A DNA stretch of 64,000 nt from Chrysemys picta bellii. Taxonomy: Eukaryota > Chordata > Testudines > Emydidae. The stretch's first letter is position 1; each line of letters begins with the position of its first letter. Made by a program: the position numbers and the translations under genes. The notes under the pieces are model-generated. The model had not been told where the DNA came from and did not search any database. It saw only the letters and a list, made by a program, of their open reading frames with translations. Location of the stretch: positions 13,106,572 to 13,170,571 of the forward strand of contig NC_088800.1 in NCBI RefSeq assembly GCF_011386835.1, given 5' to 3'. This document shows, piece after piece, positions 10,990 through 20,987 of the stretch.

Positions 10990-11216
10990 CCTCATAGAAT
11001 ATCAGGGTGGGAAGGGACCTCAGGAGGTCATCTAGTCCAACCCCCTGCTCAAAGCAGGACCAATCCCCAACTAAATCATAAGCATGAGAGGGCACGCTTC
11101 TATTGATTTTTGCTGATGCACATCTCAGGGACAGGGCATGACCAATATTTGAACCCAGAACCACTGACATCCAAAGCTGAGGCACTAACCCTAAGCCACG
11201 GAGCCTTGTTCAGAAT
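10990..11216 (-). mobile_element. tRNA-headed SINE with CR1 tail, or CR1 end next to a tRNA-like piece
   Basis: On the minus strand the order is GGCTCCGTGGCTTAGGGTTA (A-box-like), GGTTCTGGGTTCAAAT (B-box-like), a short body, then a CR1 3' tail (complement of CATAGAATATCAGGGTGGGA and GGTCATCTAGTCCAACCCCC). Head plus CR1 tail is the design of the SINE at 32692. A separate CR1 insertion beside an older tRNA-like SINE cannot be excluded. Confidence 0.7.
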
Positions 11217-12777
11217 TGTTTATAAGTTTGACAGAGAGTAACCATTCAGGCTGGAATTTTCCATGCCCGGTGTCGGCCTCAATCTGAATTTTTTGGGGGA
11301 GGTTTTAGTTAAAATGATTCATCTGTTTCTGAAATTAAGGAAAAGTACTTTTTGACCAAGTTTTTAAAAAAAATGCTTACAACCATTTAATTAAGGAACT
11401 CTAGTGCCCCCATGCTTTGGAACAGGGAATTGAAATTTGGCAGGGGGGTCGCCCTGGTGTCAGGGTTGGGCCTTTTGATGTTCCTGTGAAAATCTGTCCA
11501 AATTTGGCCAAGATATGACTCCAAAAAATGTCAGTTTGAACATGTTCAGTAGAAAGTTAGTTTTGCAGCTAAATTCTCCAAAGATTCTGACTGTACTGAG
11601 CATGCTTCAACCCGGATGGCAAGGGCTGAGTAAACTTTCCCTATACCTGCACCTTCTGGCAGCCAGGGACTAGCGTGGCACCCAGCACTGGAACTGAGCA
11701 TTAGAACACTGTCTTTTGCTTTCAGAATATAGAGGGGTGAGGAATTGGGAGGTAGAAGGGTCCTTACCTCCTTGAAGGAGTCATGGAGGATGGGAGATGA
11801 GAGTTGGAGGATGAGGGGCGCAAAGAGAGTCAGGAGCCGGTGGAGGGAGGACACAAAAGGGGGGAGCAAGTGGTAGAATTTCTGTTTTATATTTTTGGAA
11901 ATTACTTTTAATAAACAAACAAAAGGAGACATTAAAAGAATGTGAAGGTTGCAAAGTCAAGGACATAAAAGTTAGGAAATGCCAAAATTAAGGGTCGTCA
12001 CTACAATCCTAATTCAGCCTTCTTGTTAATCTTTAATTGCATGACTGCATAGTATATTTTCTGTTCGACCCCACCTCATTCAGTGATTGTGTAGTGTGGA
12101 AAATGTCAATTGAACGTCCGAAGTTTGGCAGTTATAAGCAACTGAGAACCTTAACTGTAGGTGGCCCTATGTTCTCTGGCTTTTAAATTCTTTGTGCCAT
12201 TTGCCTTTTTAAAATGTTTTACTGCATTTGTAACTATTATAAATGTGGAAGGAAGCCATGTAGGAGAGACGATCCCGCTGAAATAACTTGCAGTTCTTGA
12301 AGACGACGTTGCTTTTCTGTGAGTGATGCAATGAGGATCAATCTCCTCCACCCTTCCAGAGCTGACAAGGAGAGGAACGGGGTGGAAGAAATGAGCCAAA
12401 AATGAGATGTTTTATCAGTGTTTCCATTACCATGTGTTCTACTTACTCTAATAAGGGTGACACACTGGGCCAGAACTTTAGTCCAGTCATCGGCACAGAC
12501 CTTTCTCACACCCACTAGTATCCTGTCTCTAGCTGGGTCATTCACAAAGCACAGGCTCCTGTGGTCTGAGGGGAAATTATGTCAGATGGTCAAACTTTTT
12601 TTTTTCCTTCTCATTTTTAATCTCAGTGTCTTACTGAATAACATTCCCTTTTATGTTTGTTAGCTTTAAATGGTAAATATGTTCTGATTTCAATTTTCCC
12701 CTCTCCGCTGAACTACACAAAGGCGATTTTCACTGTTAACGTTGCCTGAGGATATGTAGTTCCCTCCCTCCCAATCT
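11217..12777. other. Intronic stretch, possible unclassified repeat at 11260-11940
   Basis: The text around 11400-11700 (phrases such as CCAAATTTGGCCAAGATATG) has the look of a dispersed reptile repeat, but I cannot name it or mark its ends. The frames at 11546-11932 and 12151-12663 are not convincing as exons. Confidence 0.3.
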
Positions 12778-12789
12778 CCCCCCCCCCCC
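12778..12789. repeat. C12 homopolymer
   Basis: Twelve cytosines followed by GCTCCCCCCCT. G-rich on the minus strand. Confidence 0.9.
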
Positions 12790-12832
12790 GCTCCCCCCCT
12801 GCCAGTGAAAAGCCTGGTCACCTCCAAATAGA

Positions 12833-13275
12833 CTTTAAGGTCAGAAGAGACCATTGTGATCATCTAGTCTGACCTCCTGCACATAGCAGGCCACAGAACC
12901 TCACCCACTCCTGAAATAGACCCCTAAGCTCTGGCTGAGTTACTGAAGTCCTCGAATCATGGCTTAAAGATTTCAAGTCACAGAGAATCCACCATTTACT
13001 AGTTTAAACCTGCAAGTGACCAGTGATCTGTGCTGCAGAGGAAGGCAAAAAAACCCCAGCGTCTCTGCCAAACGGACCCAGTGGAAAATTCCTTCGTGAC
13101 CCCAAATCTGGTGATCAGTTAGACCCTGAGCATGTGGGCAGGACCCCCAAGGCAGATACCTGGGAAAGAATTCTCTGTAGTAACTCAGAGCCCTCCCCAT
13201 GTCCCATCTCCATCAGTTGGGGAGTTTTGCTACTAGCGGTCACCAGTGGGCCACATCCCATTGTAGGAAATCTCA
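12833..13275 (-). mobile_element. CR1/L3-type LINE 3' portion
   Basis: Reverse complement of a CR1 end with GATGATCACAATGGTCTCTT as the 3' terminus, then the characteristic AACCTCACCCACTCCTGAAA, GGAAAATTCCTTCGTGACCC, CAAATCTGGTGATCAGTTAG and CCTGAGCATGTGGGCA. It is a different, older lineage from the one at 8050. Confidence 0.88.
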
Positions 13276-13800
13276 CCATACTATTCTCTCAGCTCAGATG
13301 TTTGCCTTTGGATTACCAAAGCAGCATATTCCACAATGTGTGCTTTCTAGAGTTAGAATAACTATAAAATGTAAGGAAACTAAAATAGTGACTAGCCTGA
13401 GACTATCCTGAACAAGTATTACCAGAACTCTTTCTCTTTTATAACTCTGCGGTAGGAAGGCTTTCACAGTACTCATTTTTTTTTCTTCCCATGTTTTGTC
13501 TATGATGTCATAGTTGAGATTTCATTCATGCCTACATCCCAGTAATCCTTAGTTGAATATAATAATGTCCAAGTTCAGATCACAGGATTCCTGGAAATCA
13601 GTAAGAGGAGCAGTACCATAAAGTAAGGGGCAAAATCCCAGATCCAGTGCCAACACCATATTCACAAGCTCAATACTGGACAATTCTGCAGGACTATGAA
13701 ATGGATGAATGCTCATCCCCAGAGCCCAGGTCACAGAGTAGAAGCCAGTAAGACTGTTGTTGTATCTGCTGGTGGCTTGAGATGGCAGATCCATGTAGTA
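13276..13800. other. Unannotated intronic stretch
   Basis: No recognised repeat; small frames only. Confidence 0.4.
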
Positions 13801-13801
13801 T

Positions 13802-13912
13802 CTAGGTTGACCAGGTGTCCCGATTTTATAAGGACAGTCCTGATTTTTGGGTCTTTTTCTTATATAGGCTCCTATTACCCCCCACCTCCTGTCCTGATTT
13901 TTCACATCTAGT
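13802..13912 (+). mobile_element. Short MITE-like repeat, right end lost
   Basis: TAGGTTGACCAGGTGTCCCG, ATTTTATAAGGACAGTCCTG, TTTTTGGGTCTTTTTCTTAT and CCTGTCCTGATTTTTCACA form a known sauropsid repeat. The usual right terminus, complementary to the left end, is missing; the sequence breaks into unique DNA after 13912. Confidence 0.7.
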
Positions 13913-14604
13913 AGTAATGGATGGACTTACTTGCGCTTGTCTCTGCAGAGTAGCATTCTTTGGTGACATGGAAGAAGCCACCACAGAGCTGGGCTCTGCA
14001 GATTGCAAAGGCTGTTGCATGGGGTTCTGATTTTCTGGCTTCTTCATGCCCCCAGACCCCCAACTCCTTCAGATTGACCTCTAAGATTCCCTTACAAAGC
14101 TGAGTTCTTCATCATGCTGGGTAGATGCACGTCTTCCCCAGGATCCTCTTGCTGCACTGGGTGGAAAGGGGCCAGAATAGCTTTGGTTCCACTGCCAGAA
14201 GATTCTCAGCAGTCCCAGAGACAAGACCACGTTAGCTTGTGTGTGTGAGCCATGCTCCTCATTATTACCCCTTTGGTCCAGATTTCCTGCCAGTACCAGT
14301 CACAAAGGGTATTTACCTGTTAGCTTTTTCATCTTGAGTGTTGAAGCTTGGTGAGGTAGGTGGAGTTCCCATTGCATTCCGCAGAGGCCATTCCTGCTGA
14401 ACAAAACCTCTAAGGCTGTGGTGTAAAAGTTGAGATGGAATATAGATGTAGTATTTGGATCTTTCTGTAATACTTTTGTTGAACATTAAGTAGAAGAGAT
14501 TAGCTCTTGTTAAGATGTATAATACAGTAGCACCCTGATACTCCCATCAGTATCAGAGCTCCATTTTGCTACAGGCTTTTACAAACATATATGTTGACTG
14601 ATTC
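13913..14604. other. Unannotated intronic stretch
   Basis: Nothing recognised on either strand. Confidence 0.4.
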
Positions 14605-14771
14605 TCAACCACAAAAAGAACAGGAGGACTTGTGGCACCTTAGAGACTAACAAATTTATTAGAGCATAAGCTTTCGTGGGCTACAGCCCACTTCTTCGGA
14701 TGCCACAAGTACTCCTGTTCTTTTTGCAGATACAGACTAACACGGCTGCTACTCTGAAATCAACCACAAAA
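14605..14771. mobile_element. Penelope-like foldback copy with 12-bp target duplication
   Basis: A forward piece (AGAACAGGAGGACTTGTGGC, CTAACAAATTTATTAGAGCA, TAAGCTTTCGTGGGCTACAG, CCCACTTCTTCGGATG) is joined to a reverse piece (CCACAAGTACTCCTGTTCTT, ACAGACTAACACGGCTGCTA, CTCTGAAAT). The whole is flanked by identical TCAACCACAAAA at 14605-14616 and 14760-14771. On the minus strand the hammerhead-like box reads CCGAAGA, so one core base differs. Confidence 0.85.
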
Positions 14772-16435
14772 GGCTTCCAATCTGGGAATCTCACTCAAAT
14801 AGCTCACTACTGGTAAATAATGTTTTACTTTCTCTTTATGTGGTTAAGTTATTGCTGGGTATTGATTTTTTTAAATTGTTTCCTATATTAACATAGCTGT
14901 GTAATCAAAGGTATCCTCACAATGGCATGTAAGATGTTTCTTGAAGAAATACTGAATTGTACTTAAATGATTAGGAGAACCCAGGCATCTGGACTCTTTC
15001 ACTTCTACTTTAACATTTTCAATCTTGTCTTGTTATAGGTGAAGTACAATAAACATAATTACCACATAGTTAACTCCTACTCTAAATATAAAGAAAAGCT
15101 GATACCAACCTCAGAGACCAAATGCTGATTTTCAGTGGAAACTTATATATTATGAGAAGTGGGTATTTTTGGAGGTCACCTTATAGAATGTTTACTTTTT
15201 ACATTTGTTTCCATTCTGGTACTTTGGAATTTGAAATCGGCACTCTGTAACCTGGATAAGCAAGGACTTACTGCTACATATAGGCTAAGGCTAATTGGTT
15301 ATTAGAATGGTTTAGCAAGAAAATTTATAGCCAAGAATTCTATGCTGTGAACAAAATGTGACAAAATTGAAATGTCCTTTAGCTCTCTCTCCATCCTGGG
15401 AAGATGTTTACAGACTTGTTGACGCTCATCCAGTATGCTAGTTCTCTCTCACAAGTATTCATCACAAGTGGTTCCCAGGACCCCATCAGAAGAAGAATGT
15501 TGTTATTTTGTTGTGTAGGAGCACATATTTTATAGCAGCAACACATTCCATAGCCTGTGCTATGATTGGTATTGCTGCTTTTGGAAATGAAGTATTTAAT
15601 TTCAGGTGATACAGAGAAAGTCACTGCTAAACTCTTGAAGTGTTACACAGACCAGTCTTAGATAGTTGCCTATTAGTTCCTCTGATGTATGGTTGGGCAT
15701 ACTTTCTGTGGATAGTGTGAAAAATTTTTCTTGCTGGAAGCAAAGATTAAAAAATATTTAGTAGACCTGTTTAACATCTTTCAAAAATATTGTGAAAAAT
15801 GTTTCAGCACATTTAGACCAACCCTATATTTTATAGATTTTCACTGAAGATCCAGTATCTTAAATCTCTAACCTTGTGGTGGTATATTATTCACATATGT
15901 TGCTGGAGAGTAATTTGCATGGAGAAGTTCCTGCTGTTTCATCTGTAGACTGATATTGTGTGGGTGTACTTTATGGCCTATCCTTTTGCTTCCTATCCCT
16001 TGTTTTGAAGACCCCCATGAGTCTGGTGGAGGGAGATAGTGAGAAGAAGGGGAAGAGGGTGGGAAATGGTAGTGGTACATGCAGAGTTTAAAACCCTTTT
16101 GCAGTACAGTGAATTTTCTTGTTTGTGGAACGATGCAGAAGAACAAGAGTGTGCTATAGAGTTTAACTGACTACCAGATTTGGCATTGGGGAAGGAATTC
16201 ATCCCTTCTTCTGAAAGCTTGTGACAACCATAGGACAAATGCTAGCTAGATGTTGGTTGTTACAGCATCTCCAGTATGTTTGTTTTCCTATCTATTATTT
16301 TTGCTTGGCACAAGGTTTACTTTGCACTGAGTGTGTACTGAAGCTAGCAACCTAATAACGCCTGTGAAGATTTTGTTTGTGAATCCAGAGTTCATAATAT
16401 GCATGAGCTTCATTTAAAAAAAGTGTAATCAGGCT
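14772..16435. other. Unannotated intronic stretch
   Basis: AT-rich and without recognised repeats. The minus-strand frames at 15379-15624 and 15868-16238 have no splice context. Confidence 0.4.
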
Positions 16436-16438
16436 GGC

Positions 16439-16900
16439 TGTTGGAATGTTGTTGAAAATTGGAAAGAGCTCAGAAAAGAGCTACAAGAATGATTTGTGAT
16501 CTGGAAAACATGCTTGATATTGAGAGACTTAAGAAGCTCACTGTGTTCAATTTATCCAAAAGAGGATTAACAGGTGCCTTGATCATAATAGAAAAGTACA
16601 CGTATGGGGAAGAGATTTCTGGTAGTAGACGTCTTTTTAATCTAGCAGAAAAAAGGCATAATGAGATCCAGTGGCTGAAAGCTGAAGTTAAACATATTCA
16701 GACTAGAAAAAAGGTACACATTTTTAACAGTGAGTGTTGTTAACCGTTTGAACAACTTACCCTAGAGATATGGTAGATTCTCTGTCACTTGTAGTCTTTA
16801 AATGAAGGCTGGATGTCTTTCTAAAAGATATGCTGTAGTGCAAATAAAAGTTACGGATTTGATGTAGAAATTTCCAGGTGAGATTCTCTGGCATGTGTTA
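16439..16900 (+). mobile_element. Ancient CR1/L3 LINE fragment, end of ORF2 and 3' UTR
   Basis: The frame at 16459-16743 encodes RAQKRATRMICDLENM, ERLKKLTVFNLSKRGL and similar, the usual C-terminal tail of the CR1 reverse transcriptase protein. It is followed by TTAACCGTTTGAACAACTTA and GTCTTTAAATGAAGGCTGGA, typical of the CR1 3' UTR. The copy is old and 5'-truncated; the catalytic part is absent, so it is dead. Confidence 0.85.
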
Positions 16901-17474
16901 TGCAGGAGGTGATGATAATTGTCACTTGTGTATTAGGAAATCAGACACAGGGATGGAATTCTGGAGAACCCAGATATGGCTGTGAATGATTATTCAAGAG
17001 ATGAGCTGGAACCAGTGTCCTGGCAGTGGATAGACAGTTAGAGGCTGGTGGTAATATCCAGGAATGACCCTTCCAGACAGAGAGGCTGAAAAGGGTTGTG
17101 CATCAGAAGAAAATATAAAAGAAATGAGAGTGAGAAAGAAAGAGGGAGTGGAAGAGCGAGAGCGAGCATTTTATTTAAAGCTAGAGTGCAGATTAGAAAG
17201 AGAAGTTCTTCTGTTAAGTATTTCCATTCATGCAGTGTGAATTGCTATGAAAATCTATTTGACATTTTACCCAGTGCCATTAAAACACTTTCTCTGGAAT
17301 TATGGAATTGAAACCTGAACTTAGCCTCAGTTTCTTCACAGAATCTGTTTAGTTTTTGTTCTCTCGCTCCAACCTCTTCCCCTCCCCCCCCACACCCTCC
17401 CTTTCTTTTGTAGACTTTAATGCTTATTTTTGCAATATCTTTTTATGCAAAGGTGAAAATACTAAGTCCTATTC
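16901..17474. other. Unannotated intronic stretch
   Basis: No recognised feature, apart from purine-rich and C-rich simple patches (about 17120-17165 and 17385-17400). Confidence 0.4.
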
Positions 17475-17482
17475 TTTTAAGG

Positions 17483-17818
17483 CAGGGGTCGGCAACGTTC
17501 GGCACGCGGCTCGCCAGGGTAAGCACCCTGGCGGGCTGGGCCAGTTTTATTTACCTGCTGACATGGCAGGTTCGGCCGATCGTGGCCCCCACTGGCCGCG
17601 GTTCGCCATCCCGGGCCAATGGCGGCGGTGAGAAGCGGCGCGGGTGAGCGATGTGCTGGCCGTGGCTTCTTGCCGCCCCCATTGGCCCGTGACAGCAAAC
17701 CGCGGCCAGTGGGGGCCGCGATCGGCCGAACCTGCCGCGTCAGCAGGTAAATAAAACTGGCCCAGCCCGCCAGGGTGTTTACCCTGGTGAGCTGCGTGCC
17801 GAACGTCGCCAACCCCTG
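17483..17818. mobile_element. Palindromic hAT-type MITE, copy 3
   Basis: Same family as 9444-9760. It starts CAGGGGTCGGCAACGTTCGG and ends GCCAACCCCTG (one change in the end repeat). The 8-bp duplication is TTTTAAGG (17475-17482) against TTCTAAGG (17819-17826), one mismatch. It is CpG-rich with a central inverted segment containing CCAATGGCGG and CCCCATTGGC. Confidence 0.93.
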
Positions 17819-17826
17819 TTCTAAGG

Positions 17827-20800
17827 CCTATGCCCTATTGCTGCCTGATGCCTTGTATCCATTTGTGTGACCTGGACTGACAATCAATTGTAAGTATGGG
17901 CCAGAAACCTCACAGAGCGTTTTTTTCAAAATGTTTCTAGGATGACCGGAATTTCAAAATACCCAGTCAAGTGGCAGCCCAGATGTTCCTCTCCCTCTCT
18001 GCCCACAGAGGACTAATGCAGTGCACTGTTCTGTCCTCACTTTTGTATACCTGGATTCAAAGATAGCTTAAATCACCAGTGACTTGATTCTTGGTGGCTT
18101 CTGCCTTGTCTCTACAACCACAACATTTGGTATAGTTGGCGATGACTGTTTAAGAATGGCCCCCAGAGTGGAATTGCACAGATTGGGGTGAGGGGTTGGA
18201 GTTGCAGTACAAGATTAAAAATCTATTTATTTTAGGTCTATTTTAGGTGCTGTTGTCAGAGTGAAAGGGTTAACTGTACCTTTGACACTCACCCCCTCAC
18301 CCACCACCCCCGAATCCTTGAGAGCACCCACTTAAGGTTTCAGGCTGTCAGCTGTCACCTCTCTTGGGCAGAGACATGCATCTGTTCCTCCGTCCAGACT
18401 GGAGGTTTAGGCTTGCAGCCCCTCTGCACCTCACTGTGATTTCCCCAGCAGATCCAACCAGGGTCCAGCAGTGTGGTTAACCTTCCTCTGGTGGCTACAA
18501 CAGTGTACACCAGTTACCAACCAGCCCTCACAAAGCAAATATAAGGTCCTATTTATTTGCTAGATCCAGAAATAAGACCTTTGTCAGTTCAAACTCAAAA
18601 ACTTTTTTCTGTGTTTGAGTCTCTGGGAAACAAAAACAAAACATTTGAACCAGTATATGCAAACCTCTCCAGGTGCTGGTACCTCTCTAGAGTTGTTGAG
18701 TCTCAGTGTCTCATCTTAATTCCACACTGTTTTTACTTCCTGTAGGAGCTGTGGGAACCTTCCCCCATGAAGTAGAACATAAGCATACACAAACCATTCA
18801 TAAATGTAATAGAGTGGTCCCCAAAATATTGCATGGGGTTGCAATATCGGTCACACCTGTTACCTTGGTGTCTAAATGCTTCGTATTTAAAGAGCTTCAG
18901 CTAAGTTATGGGAGGGCCTCGGTCTGGGATAGCAGAAGGTGCTGCAGATCAGGATTTGAAGTGCATTTACATTACTGTGATGAGAAACCTTCAGCAGTGT
19001 CTGCCCTTGTTATGCCTGACTACAGCCAGCACCAGCAGCCCCTCACTTTCATGGGCACTGAATTCACTTCCAAATTAAGGAAGTGTCTGCTTGGCAAATT
19101 ACTGGATGGCAAGCCAGGGTGTGAATCAACAACCCTCCAATTTGCCATGGATTAATGTCCCAGGTGGACACGGCTACAGTACAGTGAAAGCTTAGTGTAC
19201 TGGAAAGTGTAGTACGCCAAGCTGCAGTCTGGGACTCTCACTGCATTGTAGCAAAGTTCACATGAGACATTACTACATGACAGGCTGGTGCATACCCTGG
19301 CTTGCCATGAAGTAACTCACCGTGGGGACTTCTGAGCTTTATGGAGAATTTCTGTATTCACCCTCATTTATACCAAAAGCCAGATCACATCTTCAGATGC
19401 AGATGCTTCTAAAATGCATGGGATGATACTGACTTTTCTGTTGAAGGAGAACCCAGAAGTATGAGTGGGACACCAGAACAATGTTTCTTTTTACCACCAC
19501 TTAGGACATTCCCTTCACCAGTTTGTTGTTGTTCCTGTGGTCTGTGTTTGGCCACCATGGAGCCTGTAACCAGATATGACTCAGTTTTTGCAGTGGTTTA
19601 GTGAAGTACATCATAACAGCAGTGGGATAGCGAGAGATGTTGCATTGGAACTAGCCTGCTTGCGGTTCTTGTCTTCTTATTTCCCTCTCCTCTCAGCTTG
19701 CTTGGGGTTTTTTAATCTGTTTTGTATGTACGTGTATTTAATGAAAAACAAAATTGGCACTATAATGGGATTTCTAGTTCTAAATGGCCCCAGAAACATC
19801 TCCTTTGAATCCCCAGTTAATTTAGCTGTTCCCTCCTCTTCCTGTTTATCATTTAAGTGCCCACAGTGTGCTCAGTGCTGTATAAAACAAAAGTGACGGC
19901 AGTTCTTGTCCCAAACAATTTACTCTATATAGAATAGATGGAGAACCAGTGTTGCTTTTTTGGGGGGAGAAGAACGTTTTTGGGAGGGCTTTTTGTTTTG
20001 TTTTGCTTGCTCTGTGGGTGTTTTTTTGTTTTTGTTTTTGTTTTTTATATAGGAACAACTCTCCGGGCAAGTTCTTGCAGTAATTGCAAAATTAAGCCTG
20101 AAGCAAATGGTCATGGTTTAGCTAGAATCACCTTAAGAAAAGGCTTTCTCTTGGAAGTCTTCCCCATCCCTTTAATACAGGGATGCAGGAAAGTGCCTCT
20201 GTGCATTTTGTACGGGCTTGTTACTTTCTTCAAGTGTCACGTGCTTCCCTTTCCTACAGCGAGTGCCCTTCTGTGTGTCTTTCTGGTAATTGAGTTTCTT
20301 TTACCAGTGTTGTGACAATGATCTGTTTGTGTCCCCCACCCGCATTTCGCTACATACACAATATTGTGTATTCCCCTTTCCATTACTGCTTATCCTTGTT
20401 GGTGAGATAAGAGGCAAGAAAGCGAAGCCCTGCCCTTTCTAACTCATTAGCTCTAAGACCTGGTATTGAGCCTGCTCAACATCAAGCACGGTGACTTGTT
20501 TTTCTTCTGTCTGAGATTGTACTTGCCTCCGTAAATTAGAGCGAGAGCCCAAATTCAAATTCACATTCAACTTTTAGCTCAGCCTCCACACACAGCTGGA
20601 CACGTTAAAGAGAATACCTAAAAGCAGTTAGGAGGGATATTGCTATTGCTGATTGGCATATAATGCAATTGTAGAAAGGTGGACGATAAAACTCCTGCTT
20701 CAATTTCCAGTCTGAGATCTGGCATCCAGGAGCTTAGAAATCTCTACGATCTCTTCTAAATGCTGCAGCACAGTTCTCAGTGTTGCTTATCAAGCAGAGA

Positions 20801-20846
20801 AACATTGATGGATGTGGACAGCTGGGGTCTGTTGTCATCACTGACA
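17827..20846. other. Mostly unannotated intronic stretch
   Basis: About 3 kb. The part at 18240-18560 (AAAGGGTTAACTGTACCTTT and onward) might be an LTR or other repeat, but no ends could be fixed. The frame of 149 aa at 18706-19155 resembles no family I know and has no splice pair. A short diverged copy of the 55608 repeat may lie at 19853-19920. Confidence 0.3.
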
Positions 20847-20987
20847 AGTATTTCTCAAGTATCAGAGGGGTAGCTGTGTTAGTCTGGATCTGTAGAAAGC
20901 GACAGAGTCCTATGGCACCTTATAGACTAATAGACATAAGCTTTTGTGGGTGAATACTCACTTAGTCAGATTTGTCAGTATTTCTCA
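20847..20987 (-). mobile_element. Penelope-like short element, single-orientation copy of a second subfamily
   Basis: Reads TATCAGAGGGGTAGCTGTGT, TAGTCTGGATCTGTAGAAAG, GAGTCCTATGGCACCTTATA, CATAAGCTTTTGTGGGTGAA, TACTCACTTAGTCAGA. The same layout as the copies at 2282, 14605 and 30409, but a different subfamily and without a foldback arm. The duplication AGTATTTCTCA occurs at 20847-20857 and 20977-20987. The hammerhead-like box on the minus strand is decayed (CTGACTA, then CAAAA in place of CGAAA). Confidence 0.82.

Noticed and set aside
16459..16743. 94-aa frame as a host gene
   Set aside because: It matches the C-terminal tail of CR1 reverse transcriptase proteins, so it is a dead LINE remnant.
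17356..17812. Frames of 75-111 aa with repeats of a GEPRAERCRPL-type peptide
   Set aside because: The peptide recurs at 5130, 9357, 9404 and 49947 because all are translations of the same hAT family.
18706..19155. 149-aa plus-strand frame
   Set aside because: No flanking acceptor and donor pair in a usable phase, no recognisable family; best read as chance.
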